From Candidatus Altimarinota bacterium (GTDB taxonomy: Bacteria > Patescibacteriota > Minisyncoccia > Phycocordibacterales > UBA5272), in assembly GCA_021734745.1 (NCBI GenBank), contig JAIPIK010000006.1, positions 1-57,994 on the forward strand: a stretch of 57,994 nucleotides of DNA, written 5' to 3'. This document shows, piece after piece, positions 9,010-16,967 of this stretch. Position numbers and translations under genes: made by a program. Each line of letters begins with the position of its first letter. Within the stretch, counting starts at the first letter, position 1. The notes under the pieces were generated by a model. It ran no database searches. It was not told where the DNA came from and saw only the letters and a list, made by a program, of their open reading frames with translations.

Positions 9010-10038
9010 ATGAACACTTATAACATTTCTGAACCCGTTAACACAAAGACTCCCCCCTTTCTTTTTGATGAAAAAAGGGCTGAGAGACTTGTTCTAAAAC
9101 TATACGATGAATATACTGGCAGGAAAGGTCTATATCGTTACGAGAACTCAAGCACTGCACCACAAAATATACATAAACCTGGTATGAAAACATCGTTCCA
9201 GTCAGATGTTTTTGACCACAGATATGTTGAACCAAAATTTGTAAAAGTCTCAAAAAAGAAACATGTACTCTGGTTATTCTTTGCAACACTTACTGATAGA
9301 AGACAAGTGAGCAATGAAGTTTACAAAGCGCATGTGAGATTAATTGCTGAGTACCCAGAACTTTACACAAAGGAAGTTATCAAAAAAGATAAGACAGAGT
9401 TCGGTGAATTTCTGGCCAAATACAAAATTGGCGTTCCTCGTCAGTCAGCAGAATATTGGATAAGGTGTGCAGATACATTGTTCAATAATTTCGATGGAGA
9501 CCCAATTAAACTCATTAATCATTGTGGTGGAACAGTTGAAGGAGTACAAGAATATAAAAAGAGAGTTGAAAAAGAGACCGGCTTTGACCCACTTCCTGGA
9601 TATGGGCCAAAAATAACGTCACTTCTACTACTTTTTCTGGCTGAGCTTAATGCTTATGAAATGCCCGCTGACGCCTTCCCTGTCGATGTACATGTTCAAG
9701 CAATATTTCTACAATATGGAGCAATGACTACAGTTCGAGATATTGTGAATGATGAGGCTGAAAACTTTCTTCGTTTATTTCTTTGCAGAATGTCAGTTAA
9801 GTACAGTTTATGTAAAGTTGCACTATCACATGCATTCTGGATCAAAGGTGCAAGACTTTGCACAGGATGTTCAAAGAGAAAATACGTAGCATTACTTTGT
9901 AGTATAGAAGGAGAGTGTTCAGGAAGAATAAACACCGCAAAATATTTCTCAGAGGGTATATGGGCTCACCCATTAACATTTATGAGAAAAGGTAATAGTG
10001 GTCAACTCTCAATTCAAAACTGTTCTTTATTTGATTGA
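9010..10038 (+). CDS. HhH-GPD superfamily DNA glycosylase-like protein with Cys cluster
   Basis: A 342-aa protein whose centre looks like a base-excision glycosylase of the endonuclease III/MutY/OGG superfamily. The hairpin-helix-hairpin is DPLPGYGPK (residues 193-201). Lys201 sits where endonuclease III has its lyase lysine, and 25 residues on comes FPVDVHV with Asp226 at the catalytic Asp position. Seven extra residues lie between the two compared with endonuclease III. After them is a Cys cluster (C284-x2-C287-x9-C297-x5-C303, plus C268) that could hold a [4Fe-4S] cluster or zinc. The N-terminal 90 residues and the last 40 are unrecognised. The start is the ATG at 9010 with GGAG at 9001-9004. 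A terminator follows. A role in DNA base repair is an inference; substrate unknown. Confidence 0.7.
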   Translation: MNTYNISEPVNTKTPPFLFDEKRAERLVLKLYDEYTGRKGLYRYENSSTAPQNIHKPGMKTSFQSDVFDHRYVEPKFVKVSKKKHVLWLFFATLTDRRQVSNEVYKAHVRLIAEYPELYTKEVIKKDKTEFGEFLAKYKIGVPRQSAEYWIRCADTLFNNFDGDPIKLINHCGGTVEGVQEYKKRVEKETGFDPLPGYGPKITSLLLLFLAELNAYEMPADAFPVDVHVQAIFLQYGAMTTVRDIVNDEAENFLRLFLCRMSVKYSLCKVALSHAFWIKGARLCTGCSKRKYVALLCSIEGECSGRINTAKYFSEGIWAHPLTFMRKGNSGQLSIQNCSLFD

Positions 10039-10042
10039 TTTT

Positions 10043-10077
10043 ATGCGTAAGTCCTATAAGGATTTACGCATTTTATT
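10043..10077. terminator. Bidirectional terminator between the glycosylase-like gene and mreB
   Basis: Inverted repeat ATGCGTAA/TTACGCAT with an inner GTCC/GGAT extension (one G-T pair) is flanked by A/T-rich tracts on both sides. It lies between two convergent genes. Confidence 0.75.
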
Positions 10078-11091
10078 TTACCTTTTAGTAAATATACTTC
10101 TCTTATAAGTATCCAAATGCTCAAGTGCAATACCTGTCCCTTTAACAACACAGTAGAATGCATCATCCGCGAGAACAGCTTTTACACCAGTACGACGTTC
10201 AACCAAGTCTGGGAAATGTCTAAGCATTGACGAACCTCCACTCATAATAATTCCATTATCAATAATATCAGAAGCAAGCTCTGGTGGAGTTTCCTGCAGT
10301 ACATCTTTAATTGCTTTTATCATTAAACGTAATTCTTTATCAATTGCTTTTACTATTTCATTCGTTCTTATCTCAACTGTTCTAGGTAATCCTGCAATAA
10401 AATCACGCCCTTTCACTTTAATGGTAAGCTCATCTTCAACAGGAAGAGCTGAACCAATTTTTATTTTTATCTCTTCTGCTGTTTGATCACCAATTGCGAG
10501 ATTATATGTTTTTTTAATGTAATCAATAATTGCTTGATCAACTTTTGTTCCTGCACATTTAACTGACGTACTACAGACAATTCCACCAAGAGAAATAACT
10601 GCCACATCTGTTGTGCCTCCACCAATATCAACAATCATTCTACCTTGGGCTTCATGAATAGGAATTCCTGCTCCGATAGCTGCTAGAATTGGCTCTTTAA
10701 CAATATATGCATTTCTTGCACCAGCTTTTAACGCTGCTTCAATAACTGCACGACGTTCAGTTGATGTTACTCCGGCAGGCACAGAAATCATTACATCTGG
10801 CTTAAAAATATTAAAACCCCCAAGCGCTTTATTAATATAATACTTTAGCATTGCTTCAGTAACGCGATAATCTGCAATTACACCATCACGCATTGGACGG
10901 TAAGCAATGATAGAGTCCGGGGTCTTACCAATCATATCCTTTGCAGCAGCTCCTACCGCTAAAATTTTATTATCAACCTCTGAAACTGCCACAACTGAGG
11001 GCTCAACGAGAACAACCCCCTTTCCTGGTACATATACTAAGGTGTTTGCTGTTCCTAAATCGATACCGAGTTTCTTGAAGAAAAATCCCAT
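10078..11091 (-). CDS. mreB: Rod shape-determining actin homologue MreB
   Basis: Cytoplasmic actin-like ATPase that organises lateral cell-wall synthesis. The product is 337 aa from the ATG at 11091 (MGFFFKK). Phosphate-1 is GIDLGTANTLVYV, phosphate-2 is VDIGGGTTDVAVISLGG, and the adenosine motif is MSGGSSMLRHF. Internal signatures ISVPAGVTSTERRAV and KEPILAAIGAGI are typical. An earlier ATG at 11130 would add 13 hydrophobic residues, but TATACT lies at 11102-11107, ten nucleotides before 11091, so the shorter start fits a nearly leaderless message. Unusually, no mreC, mreD, rodA or pbp2 follows. A divergent PriA-like gene lies upstream. Confidence 0.96.
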   Translation of the reverse strand: MGFFFKKLGIDLGTANTLVYVPGKGVVLVEPSVVAVSEVDNKILAVGAAAKDMIGKTPDSIIAYRPMRDGVIADYRVTEAMLKYYINKALGGFNIFKPDVMISVPAGVTSTERRAVIEAALKAGARNAYIVKEPILAAIGAGIPIHEAQGRMIVDIGGGTTDVAVISLGGIVCSTSVKCAGTKVDQAIIDYIKKTYNLAIGDQTAEEIKIKIGSALPVEDELTIKVKGRDFIAGLPRTVEIRTNEIVKAIDKELRLMIKAIKDVLQETPPELASDIIDNGIIMSGGSSMLRHFPDLVERRTGVKAVLADDAFYCVVKGTGIALEHLDTYKRSIFTKR

Positions 11092-11101
11092 AATTAACGA
11101 C

Positions 11102-11107
11102 AGTATA
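11102..11107 (-). promoter_or_regulatory. -10 element of mreB (TATACT)
   Basis: TATACT on the reverse strand, ten nucleotides before the MGFFFKK start codon. It decides the start, because the longer alternative start would lie upstream of the predicted transcription start. Confidence 0.55.
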
Positions 11108-11185
11108 CCATATATATTAAATCGAATCATCTCGAAAACTTCATAAATAACAAGCGATATTTCGGTACTCGATAGGTTAGTTTAC

Positions 11186-11194
11186 TGCTATACT
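11186..11194 (+). promoter_or_regulatory. Extended -10 of the PriA-like gene (TGCTATACT)
   Basis: A TG-N-TATACT extended -10 ends eight nucleotides before the ATG at 11203, which predicts a leader of about one or two nucleotides. Confidence 0.6.
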
Positions 11195-11202
11195 ACTAAT
11201 AT

Positions 11203-13068
11203 ATGCGCGTACTAACTGTTGCCCCACTTACCTACGGTATCCCCTACGAAGAGTTGTCATATTTTTCTAAAGATAATGTTAATGCTGGTGACTTAGTTGA
11301 AATAACAATTAAGCGTCGTATTTGCAGAGCCCTTGTTCTTGAGGCAAATGATGCTGAAGAAGAAAGACAATCACTTCGACATGCGTCATTCAATATTAAA
11401 AAAATATCAAAAGTTATATCTAAAGAATTTCTAAGTCCAAAAATATGGAAAGCCATATCTTATAGTTCTTCTTGCCTTCTTCGCCCTATTGGCAGCATAT
11501 TGAACGATTTGCTTTCAGAAAGGTCTTTTGAAAATTTAACCCCTATTCTTGCTCCAGTTGATGGCAAAGGTTATGAATTACTTCTACTTGAGCAAAATTA
11601 CGAAACTAGAATAGCAAGGTACAAAACTACAATACGTGAATCATTTTCAAAAAAAAAATCAATCGTGATGTTCTTTCCAACAATCACCGATTTAGAATAT
11701 GCAAGAGATGAATTAGCTAGAGGTATAGATAGCTATGTAGTATCACTTCATAGCAGTCTTACAGAAAAACAATTCAAAGAAGCGCATTTACAAATAAAAG
11801 ATAATAAGCATCCGCTACTTATACTTTCTACGCCATCAATCTTACCTTGGGTTCGTGATGACCTAGGGTTAGTAATTATCGAAAGAGAACATAGTCAGTA
11901 TTATTATACTCACGGTGATCATGGATATGACCAGAGGTTTGTTATTGAATCCTTAGCTCATGGTAGTGCTATCCCATGTATTTTAGGTTCACACATGCTG
12001 TCATTAAGAGCTCATATGTTGTATAAGCAAAGAAATGCTCATGAGATAATCCCACTTCAATATCGTAATGATTCTTCTGTCCAAATTATTCCTATGATTG
12101 ATGATAATAAAAGCGCTAGTCCTTACCTATCAAGAACAGCACTATCAATACTTCACACTTCAAAGGTAAACGAACGTGGCCATTATTTTTTATATGCACA
12201 CAGAAAAGGTATGTACCCTACCACTATTTGTTCTGACTGTGGAACATTATTCACTTGCCCTGATTGCAACAGGCCATATGTTCTACATAAGATAGGAGGA
12301 GTAAGGACATATATATGTCACGGGTGTGAACATGTTGTTCATCTGAACGAAGATACAACTCTTGCTTGTAAACATTGTGGTGGGTGGCGCATGTCCTTGC
12401 TAGGCATATCAACTAGTGGTGTTGAGGAAGAGTTATTGCGACTAAAGATCCCACTTTTTGTGATTGATGGTGAACGTACTACAACTAAAACAAAGGTAAA
12501 AAAAGTGTATAGGGAATGGATGGAGGCACCATACGGTGTTCTTATTGGAACTGAAATGGCTCAAAATATTATAAGGAAATGTGATGGAATAATCATCCTT
12601 TCTTTAGACTCTTTGTTTTCTCTACCAGAGTATAGAACTGACGAAAAGGTTCTTAACTTAATCACGGATATGTCAGAAAAAATAAAGACAACAAATGGTA
12701 CACATGAACACAAATTAATTCTTCAAACCAGATTAAAAAATACCCCTGTAATGAAACAGATAATCTCACCAAGTTTTAGAGAAGTCTATGAAAATCTCTT
12801 AAAAGAACGTGAGCATTTTCTTTTACCTCCGTACTACACGGTTATCAAAGCATCATTTTCTAATATGCAAAATGATATACGTACACGTATGGAACAAGAA
12901 CTTGAGCCATATGTAGTTGAATGGTTTGAACAGGGCAAAGGAATAACATTATTGTTTATTCACATAAAGGAAACTGAGTGGCTCAATAATCAGCAAGTTA
13001 GAGAAAGAGTAAAGCAAGTCGTCTATGATGGAAGACCCCTTGTTAATCCACTTCATTTTTATATTTAA
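11203..13068 (+). CDS. priA: PriA-like primosomal protein N' with degenerate helicase motifs
   Basis: The 621 aa align by eye with PriA throughout: an N-terminal 3'-DNA-binding-like domain (1-75), a helicase lobe, eight zinc-binding cysteines (C343, C346, C352, C355, C372, C375, C389, C392), a second lobe, and a C-terminal domain entered at HFLLPPYYTVIKASFS (the LPP(W/F) region). The ATPase motifs have all decayed. Where PriA has the Walker A GxTGSGKT there is LEQNYETRIARY (129-140). The DEEH box is IEREH (226-230). Motif III ILGSATP reads ILGSHML, motif V lacks AKGHHFP, and the motif VI QVAGRAGR equivalent is DMSEKIKT. Fold and DNA/partner binding may be kept but ATP-driven unwinding is unlikely. 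It is followed by def, as PriA is in many bacteria. Family sure, activity inferred absent. Confidence 0.85.
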   Translation: MRVLTVAPLTYGIPYEELSYFSKDNVNAGDLVEITIKRRICRALVLEANDAEEERQSLRHASFNIKKISKVISKEFLSPKIWKAISYSSSCLLRPIGSILNDLLSERSFENLTPILAPVDGKGYELLLLEQNYETRIARYKTTIRESFSKKKSIVMFFPTITDLEYARDELARGIDSYVVSLHSSLTEKQFKEAHLQIKDNKHPLLILSTPSILPWVRDDLGLVIIEREHSQYYYTHGDHGYDQRFVIESLAHGSAIPCILGSHMLSLRAHMLYKQRNAHEIIPLQYRNDSSVQIIPMIDDNKSASPYLSRTALSILHTSKVNERGHYFLYAHRKGMYPTTICSDCGTLFTCPDCNRPYVLHKIGGVRTYICHGCEHVVHLNEDTTLACKHCGGWRMSLLGISTSGVEEELLRLKIPLFVIDGERTTTKTKVKKVYREWMEAPYGVLIGTEMAQNIIRKCDGIIILSLDSLFSLPEYRTDEKVLNLITDMSEKIKTTNGTHEHKLILQTRLKNTPVMKQIISPSFREVYENLLKEREHFLLPPYYTVIKASFSNMQNDIRTRMEQELEPYVVEWFEQGKGITLLFIHIKETEWLNNQQVRERVKQVVYDGRPLVNPLHFYI

Positions 13069-13125
13069 AACAATCAGAAAATGAACATATTTCATCTCTT
13101 TACAAAAATATGATAAAGTAGTCTC

Positions 13126-13686
13126 ATGAAAGTAAAAGATATCATTATTCAAATAGATAAGAATACCCATAATCCTTTAAGAAAGGAAGCAATTCTAATT
13201 AAAAAAAATGAATTCGGCACTCCATATTTAAAAGAAGTTGTATCAACTATGCAAAAGGCTTTGGCAAAAGAGTCAGACGGAGTGGCATTAGCTGCCCCAC
13301 AGATTGCACTATCTCTTAGAATGTTCGTAGTATCACCTGAGGCGTATTCCCCTGAAGCAAAATGGAAACCTTTAGTTTTTATTAACCCAAAAATTACAAA
13401 AATTTCAAAGAAAAAAGCTACAATGCAAGAAGGTTGTCTTTCTGTCAGATGGATATATGGTAAAACAAATCGCTCTACAAGTGCAACAGTTGAAGCATAT
13501 GATGTTGAGGGAAACAAATTTACATATGGTGCAACTGGTTTAATAGCGCACATTTTTCAACATGAGATTGATCATTTGGATGGAGTATTATTTATAGACC
13601 ATGGTTTTGACTTTGAAGAATTTACAGAAGATGAAATAAGGGCAGGTGAAAATAAAATGAAGGAGGATAAAGTGAAAGCAAAGTAA
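13126..13686 (+). CDS. def: Peptide deformylase
   Basis: Cytoplasmic metalloenzyme removing the N-formyl group from nascent proteins. Of 186 aa, all three family motifs are present: GVALAAPQ (52-59, usual GxGLAAxQ with one change), EGCLS (102-106, metal-ligand Cys104) and HEIDH (146-150). The N-terminal region before motif 1 is about normal length and the C-terminus is a charged tail. It lies downstream of the PriA-like gene and upstream of fmt, the common priA-def-fmt neighbourhood, but here interrupted by a reverse-strand gene. A TATGAT lies 11 nt before the ATG, so it probably has its own start with a very short leader. A GC-rich hairpin follows the stop. Confidence 0.95.
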   Translation: MKVKDIIIQIDKNTHNPLRKEAILIKKNEFGTPYLKEVVSTMQKALAKESDGVALAAPQIALSLRMFVVSPEAYSPEAKWKPLVFINPKITKISKKKATMQEGCLSVRWIYGKTNRSTSATVEAYDVEGNKFTYGATGLIAHIFQHEIDHLDGVLFIDHGFDFEEFTEDEIRAGENKMKEDKVKAK

Positions 13687-13712
13687 AAAGCGCGACTGTG
13701 AGGTCGCGCTTT
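13687..13712. terminator. Hairpin between convergent def and the 13739 gene
   Basis: A perfect 10-bp stem AAAGCGCGAC/GTCGCGCTTT with a 6-nt loop. The A and T ends allow it to serve both converging genes, though the T-tract is short. The same GCGCGAC stem recurs at 15528-15554. Confidence 0.75.
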
Positions 13713-13738
13713 GAGATTACTTTTAGCTGAAATACTAA

Positions 13739-14020
13739 TCAGTTGATTCTTGCTTGCAATCTTTCTGATTGATTGTTGGGCTTAGGATTAAAAGTAACTA
13801 CACCCATCATTATTTTCGTTGACTCATCCTGAAAAGATACTTTAACGTCAAAATATAATCGAACAACATTATACTCAGTGAAAATTTCACCAAAATATAT
13901 ATCGATAATCTCTAGCTCAGTAACTTTCAAATGTGATACAAGTGCTGACCGTATAGACTGCACTGCATCTTCAACGAATTTTCCATCCTCGTAATGTAGG
14001 AGGGTTCCTTGAATTTTCAT
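13739..14020 (-). CDS. Hypothetical protein, 93 aa
   Basis: I do not recognise it. It is a small soluble acidic alpha/beta protein with an N-terminal strand-turn-strand (MKIQGTLLHYEDGKFVED) and a beta-rich second half (VVRLYFDVKVSFQDES). The ATG at 14020 is preceded by AGGAG at 14028-14032, seven nucleotides away, a clear ribosome-binding site. It interrupts the def-fmt pair on the opposite strand and ends at the shared hairpin, so it is probably a later insertion of a lineage-specific gene. Confidence 0.65.
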   Translation of the reverse strand: MKIQGTLLHYEDGKFVEDAVQSIRSALVSHLKVTELEIIDIYFGEIFTEYNVVRLYFDVKVSFQDESTKIMMGVVTFNPKPNNQSERLQARIN

Positions 14021-14114
14021 TTTTTTTCTCCTAACTAAAGTATTGTATAGGACTACCTTTTTTAATTATACCATATAAACATAGAATAGTCAATGCAATC
14101 TTTTTTATTATATT

Positions 14115-14123
14115 TGATATGCT
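14115..14123 (+). promoter_or_regulatory. Extended -10 of fmt (TGATATGCT)
   Basis: TG-N-TATGCT ends six nucleotides before the fmt ATG, again predicting a leaderless message. The hexamer is weaker than consensus but the extended TG compensates. Confidence 0.45.
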
Positions 14124-14129
14124 TTTATT

Positions 14130-15011
14130 ATGCCTCATAAATCAATTTCATTTGCATTCTTCGGCACAGGTCCACTTGCAGAAAGTGTACTAGCCTCTTT
14201 GGTTCGTGGTGGGTATATACCAAAGTTAATAGTAACAAAACCTGACAGTCCATCTGGTCGCCATATGCAACTCACTTCGCCACATATTAAAGTATGGGGA
14301 GAAATGAAAGGTATTAATGTTTTTCAACCAGAATCATTAAAAGATATTTTAAGTGGCTCCCCTCTTCATGGTGATTTTGATATATTTATTATCGCCTCAT
14401 ATGGTAAATTAATCCCCGACTCAATTCTATCAATTCCAAAACATGGAACTTTAAATGTTCACCCATCGCTATTGCCTTTATATCGTGGACCATCTCCAAT
14501 AGAATCAGTGTTGCTTGATGGTTATATAACCACCGGAGTTACAATAATAAAATTAGACAATGAAATGGACCATGGTCCAATTCTTGTACAAAATGCTTTT
14601 GATATTGACCCAGAAATAACCGCTGGAAAAATGGAAGTACTATGCGGTCAAATCGGAGGAGATTTACTCGTGCAAGTTTTACCATCTTACATTGATGGGA
14701 CATTAAAACTAAAAGAACAGGACCATTCAAAGGCAACGTTTTGTAAAAAAATTACTAAAGACATGGGGGAGGTAACATTAGTTACAAGTGCAATTGTAGT
14801 AAGAAGAAAATTCAGATCACTTTCACCGTGGCCTGGTATATTTTTCTTTACTAAGCATCATGATAAACAGATTAGAGTAAAAATTGCAGATGTGGATTTG
14901 GTAACACCGATTGAAATAACAGAAATGGCTGGAGAAGTTATAAAATCAGTTATTCCAGAAGGAAAAAGTGAAATGGACTGGGAGAGTTTCAAGAGAGGAT
15001 ATATGAAGTAG
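14130..15011 (+). CDS. fmt: Methionyl-tRNA formyltransferase
   Basis: Cytoplasmic enzyme that formylates initiator Met-tRNA using 10-formyltetrahydrofolate; it is the counterpart of the nearby deformylase. The 293 aa have the N-terminal Rossmann formyltransferase domain (FFGTGPLAESVL). The active-site residues are Asn109 and His111 in LNVHPSLLPLYRGPSP and Asp147 in LDNEMDHGPIL, matching the E. coli N-H-D triad. A shorter C-terminal oligonucleotide-binding-like domain follows (from about 200, with FRSLSPWPG). The basic loop usual near residue 40 is present (KPDSPSGRHMQL). Length is slightly below the usual 310. The start ATG at 14130 follows an extended -10 directly. Confidence 0.95.
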   Translation: MPHKSISFAFFGTGPLAESVLASLVRGGYIPKLIVTKPDSPSGRHMQLTSPHIKVWGEMKGINVFQPESLKDILSGSPLHGDFDIFIIASYGKLIPDSILSIPKHGTLNVHPSLLPLYRGPSPIESVLLDGYITTGVTIIKLDNEMDHGPILVQNAFDIDPEITAGKMEVLCGQIGGDLLVQVLPSYIDGTLKLKEQDHSKATFCKKITKDMGEVTLVTSAIVVRRKFRSLSPWPGIFFFTKHHDKQIRVKIADVDLVTPIEITEMAGEVIKSVIPEGKSEMDWESFKRGYMK

Positions 15012-15132
15012 TCATTGATTAGTGGGATGTAGCTTTGCAATAAAAACATGCAGTTGCTAGTAGATTGCTAATAATTCCTAATTTTGTTAGAGTATTTTCG
15101 TAAGTACATTTTAACCAATAGGAGGAAACAGA

Positions 15133-15513
15133 GTGACTACAATTGAAAAACTTGGCAGTGGATATGATTCTGGCGGGGAAGCACACAGGAAAGCAATGGA
15201 ATTGATTTTATCTTCAGAGTCATCGAGGTTTAAATATTTTGTAAGTATATCGTCAGCAAGTAATCCGGGTATGATTGGTGGACAAGCGCGGTGGTCAGTG
15301 TATGCAACAAATACTGAAAGTGATTTATTCGAATACCTCGCAGACAAGTCGGCTAACTTTTACGAAAGAGATCAAAGTGGAGTTATTGTTGACTTGTCAA
15401 AACGAAAAATAGCAAAACAGAAGCTAGAACATATTAAAGAAGAAAAATATGAAAGCGAGCTCATCGAATTACTTGAAGGGTTACTAATCGACAGAATTTT
15501 GGGAAAAATTTGA
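15133..15513 (+). CDS. Hypothetical protein, 126 aa (GTG start)
   Basis: I do not recognise the family. It starts with GTG at 15133, eight nucleotides after the strong GGAGG at 15121. The N-terminus is Gly/Ser-rich, a beta segment FKYFVSISSASNP follows, and the last 50 residues are helical and charged (KQKLEHIKEEKYESELIELLEGLL), probably a coiled coil. No signal peptide or membrane segment. It ends in a bidirectional hairpin shared with the convergent cyclophilin gene. It belongs to the set of genes here with strong Shine-Dalgarno sites. Confidence 0.65.
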   Translation: MTTIEKLGSGYDSGGEAHRKAMELILSSESSRFKYFVSISSASNPGMIGGQARWSVYATNTESDLFEYLADKSANFYERDQSGVIVDLSKRKIAKQKLEHIKEEKYESELIELLEGLLIDRILGKI

Positions 15514-15527
15514 ATCAAAGGATTCAA

Positions 15528-15559
15528 AAAAGCGCGACCAAAGGTCGCGCTTTTGTATT
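15528..15559. terminator. Bidirectional terminator between the 15133 gene and the cyclophilin gene
   Basis: A perfect 12-bp stem AAAAGCGCGACC/GGTCGCGCTTTT with an AAA loop, A-rich on one side and T-rich on the other. It closely resembles the hairpin at 13687. Confidence 0.9.
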
Positions 15560-15574
15560 TTAAATAAAATTAAT

Positions 15575-16315
15575 TTATTTTATTTCTATCTTCTCAACAA
15601 TAACCTCCTGAAGTGGTTGATCGCTACCATTTGTCTGTAAGTCATTTATTCTTAGAGCCACATCTAACCCTTTTGTAACATGTCCAAAAACAGTGTGCTT
15701 ACCTGCTAACCATGGTGTACCTGCTAACGAAGTGACAATGAAGAACTGGCTCCCATTCGTATCTGGCCCAGAATTTGCCATTGCAAGTGTCCCTTGAGGA
15801 AAAGAGTCACTAGAGTGAATCTCGTCCTTAAATGAATACCCTGGTCCACCTGTCCCCCATCTACTACTGTTAGCAACATCTTTTGAGAGTGGGTCCCCTC
15901 CTTGAATCATAAAGTCTCTGATTACACGATGGAAACGTGTGCCGTCATAAAAGTTATTGACCGCTAGTGTTGCGAAATTCTTAACTGTTTCAGGGGTATC
16001 TGATGAAAATTTAATTTCTATTTCACCTTTGTTAGTAGTAATTGTTGCACTAGTTATTTTTTCTGGTGGTTGCATAATTGTAGTTGTTGAAACACTAGCA
16101 CTTGTTGATTCTTGTGAAGTGGTGGTATTAGTTAATGGTTTTTTTTGAATAGCACCTCCCACCTCCTTGGCAGGTGTAGTCGTTGTAGTGGTGGCCACTG
16201 CGCCAACCTGTACTTGTGGTAGTGATATATTTCTTTGTAAAAAATATGCAACACCTCCAAGTATTAGAATGAGCACTGATACTGTAATGTATGTTAATTT
16301 GATATCCTCTTCCAT
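15575..16315 (-). CDS. Membrane-anchored cyclophilin-type peptidyl-prolyl isomerase
   Basis: A 246-aa protein that should catalyse proline cis-trans isomerisation outside the membrane. One N-terminal transmembrane segment (about residues 8-27) is followed by a Thr/Ser-rich low-complexity linker (to about 90) and then a complete cyclophilin domain. Active-site features are TRFHRVIRDFMIQGGDP (catalytic Arg/Phe), NGSQFFI (Gln-Phe-Phe) and PWLAGKHTVFG (Trp and His). The anchor has no lipobox, so it is probably a type II membrane protein with the enzyme facing outward. It starts five bases after the hpf stop and has no own promoter or Shine-Dalgarno site, so the two form an operon coupled through translation. 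Confidence 0.93.
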   Translation of the reverse strand: MEEDIKLTYITVSVLILILGGVAYFLQRNISLPQVQVGAVATTTTTTPAKEVGGAIQKKPLTNTTTSQESTSASVSTTTIMQPPEKITSATITTNKGEIEIKFSSDTPETVKNFATLAVNNFYDGTRFHRVIRDFMIQGGDPLSKDVANSSRWGTGGPGYSFKDEIHSSDSFPQGTLAMANSGPDTNGSQFFIVTSLAGTPWLAGKHTVFGHVTKGLDVALRINDLQTNGSDQPLQEVIVEKIEIK

Positions 16316-16320
16316 ATTTT

Positions 16321-16683
16321 CTAGGGCAACTTTTTGAATAATGATTTTAGTTTATGTGCACTTTTTCTAAATACTGAGCGCTCTTTACTCTTGTGTTGAA
16401 CAAGTTCACGAGATAACATGTCTTTAAGAACGTCGATTGCTTTATATAAATCATCCTGAGTTGTTCGTAGGGTTGTGTCTTTACCACTTAAGTGTAGTTG
16501 AGCTTCTGCTTGGAAGAATGCCCCGTGCGTGTGATGTGTAGTAGTTTTTGAAAGTTCCAAATTAAGTCTTGCACTAGTATCATCCTTTGAAATGAATTTA
16601 TCAAGCGAAGTCATTTTTTCTAGAGAGTATTCACGTATAGCGTCTGTCATATCCATATGTACACCAGTAATTATTATTTGCAT
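16321..16683 (-). CDS. hpf: Ribosome hibernation promoting factor (HPF/RaiA family)
   Basis: A 120-aa small-subunit binding protein that stabilises inactive ribosomes. The N-terminal beta-alpha-beta fold is typical (MQIIITGVHMDMTDAIREYS, then ARLNLELSK and a helix DDLYKAIDVLKDMLSRELVQHK). The length is that of the short HPF/YfiA type with a basic tail (FRKSAHKLKSLFKKLP) and without the C-terminal dimerisation domain of long HPF. It is the first gene of a two-gene operon with the cyclophilin. Its upstream region has no Shine-Dalgarno site. Confidence 0.92.
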   Translation of the reverse strand: MQIIITGVHMDMTDAIREYSLEKMTSLDKFISKDDTSARLNLELSKTTTHHTHGAFFQAEAQLHLSGKDTTLRTTQDDLYKAIDVLKDMLSRELVQHKSKERSVFRKSAHKLKSLFKKLP

Positions 16684-16950
16684 ATTTTTGATTGAAATAC
16701 TGATAAAGTTGTTTACACTATTTAGTATATAACAAAACCATGACCTTGCACCAGTGATAAATAACTTACCAATATACTATACTAAAATTGCTATTGAATT
16801 CTGCGTACAAAGTAACTCTAATATTTGCGAGTAGTTACTATAAATTTATTTCTTATAAGTGAACTAAAATTCAATAATTATTTAAATAAATTTTTAACAC
16901 AAACTTATACACAGTTTCAATTAAAAAATGTATTTGATTTAATTTTAATT

Positions 16951-16959
16951 TGTTATACT
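16951..16959 (+). promoter_or_regulatory. Extended -10 (TGTTATACT) of the 16968 gene
   Basis: TG-N-TATACT lies eight nucleotides before the ATG at 16968 but only two before the ATG at 16962, so it favours the second ATG as the start of a leaderless message. The about 270 bp between hpf and this site is AT-rich with no other feature that I can support. Confidence 0.6.
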
Positions 16960-16967
16960 TCATGCAT

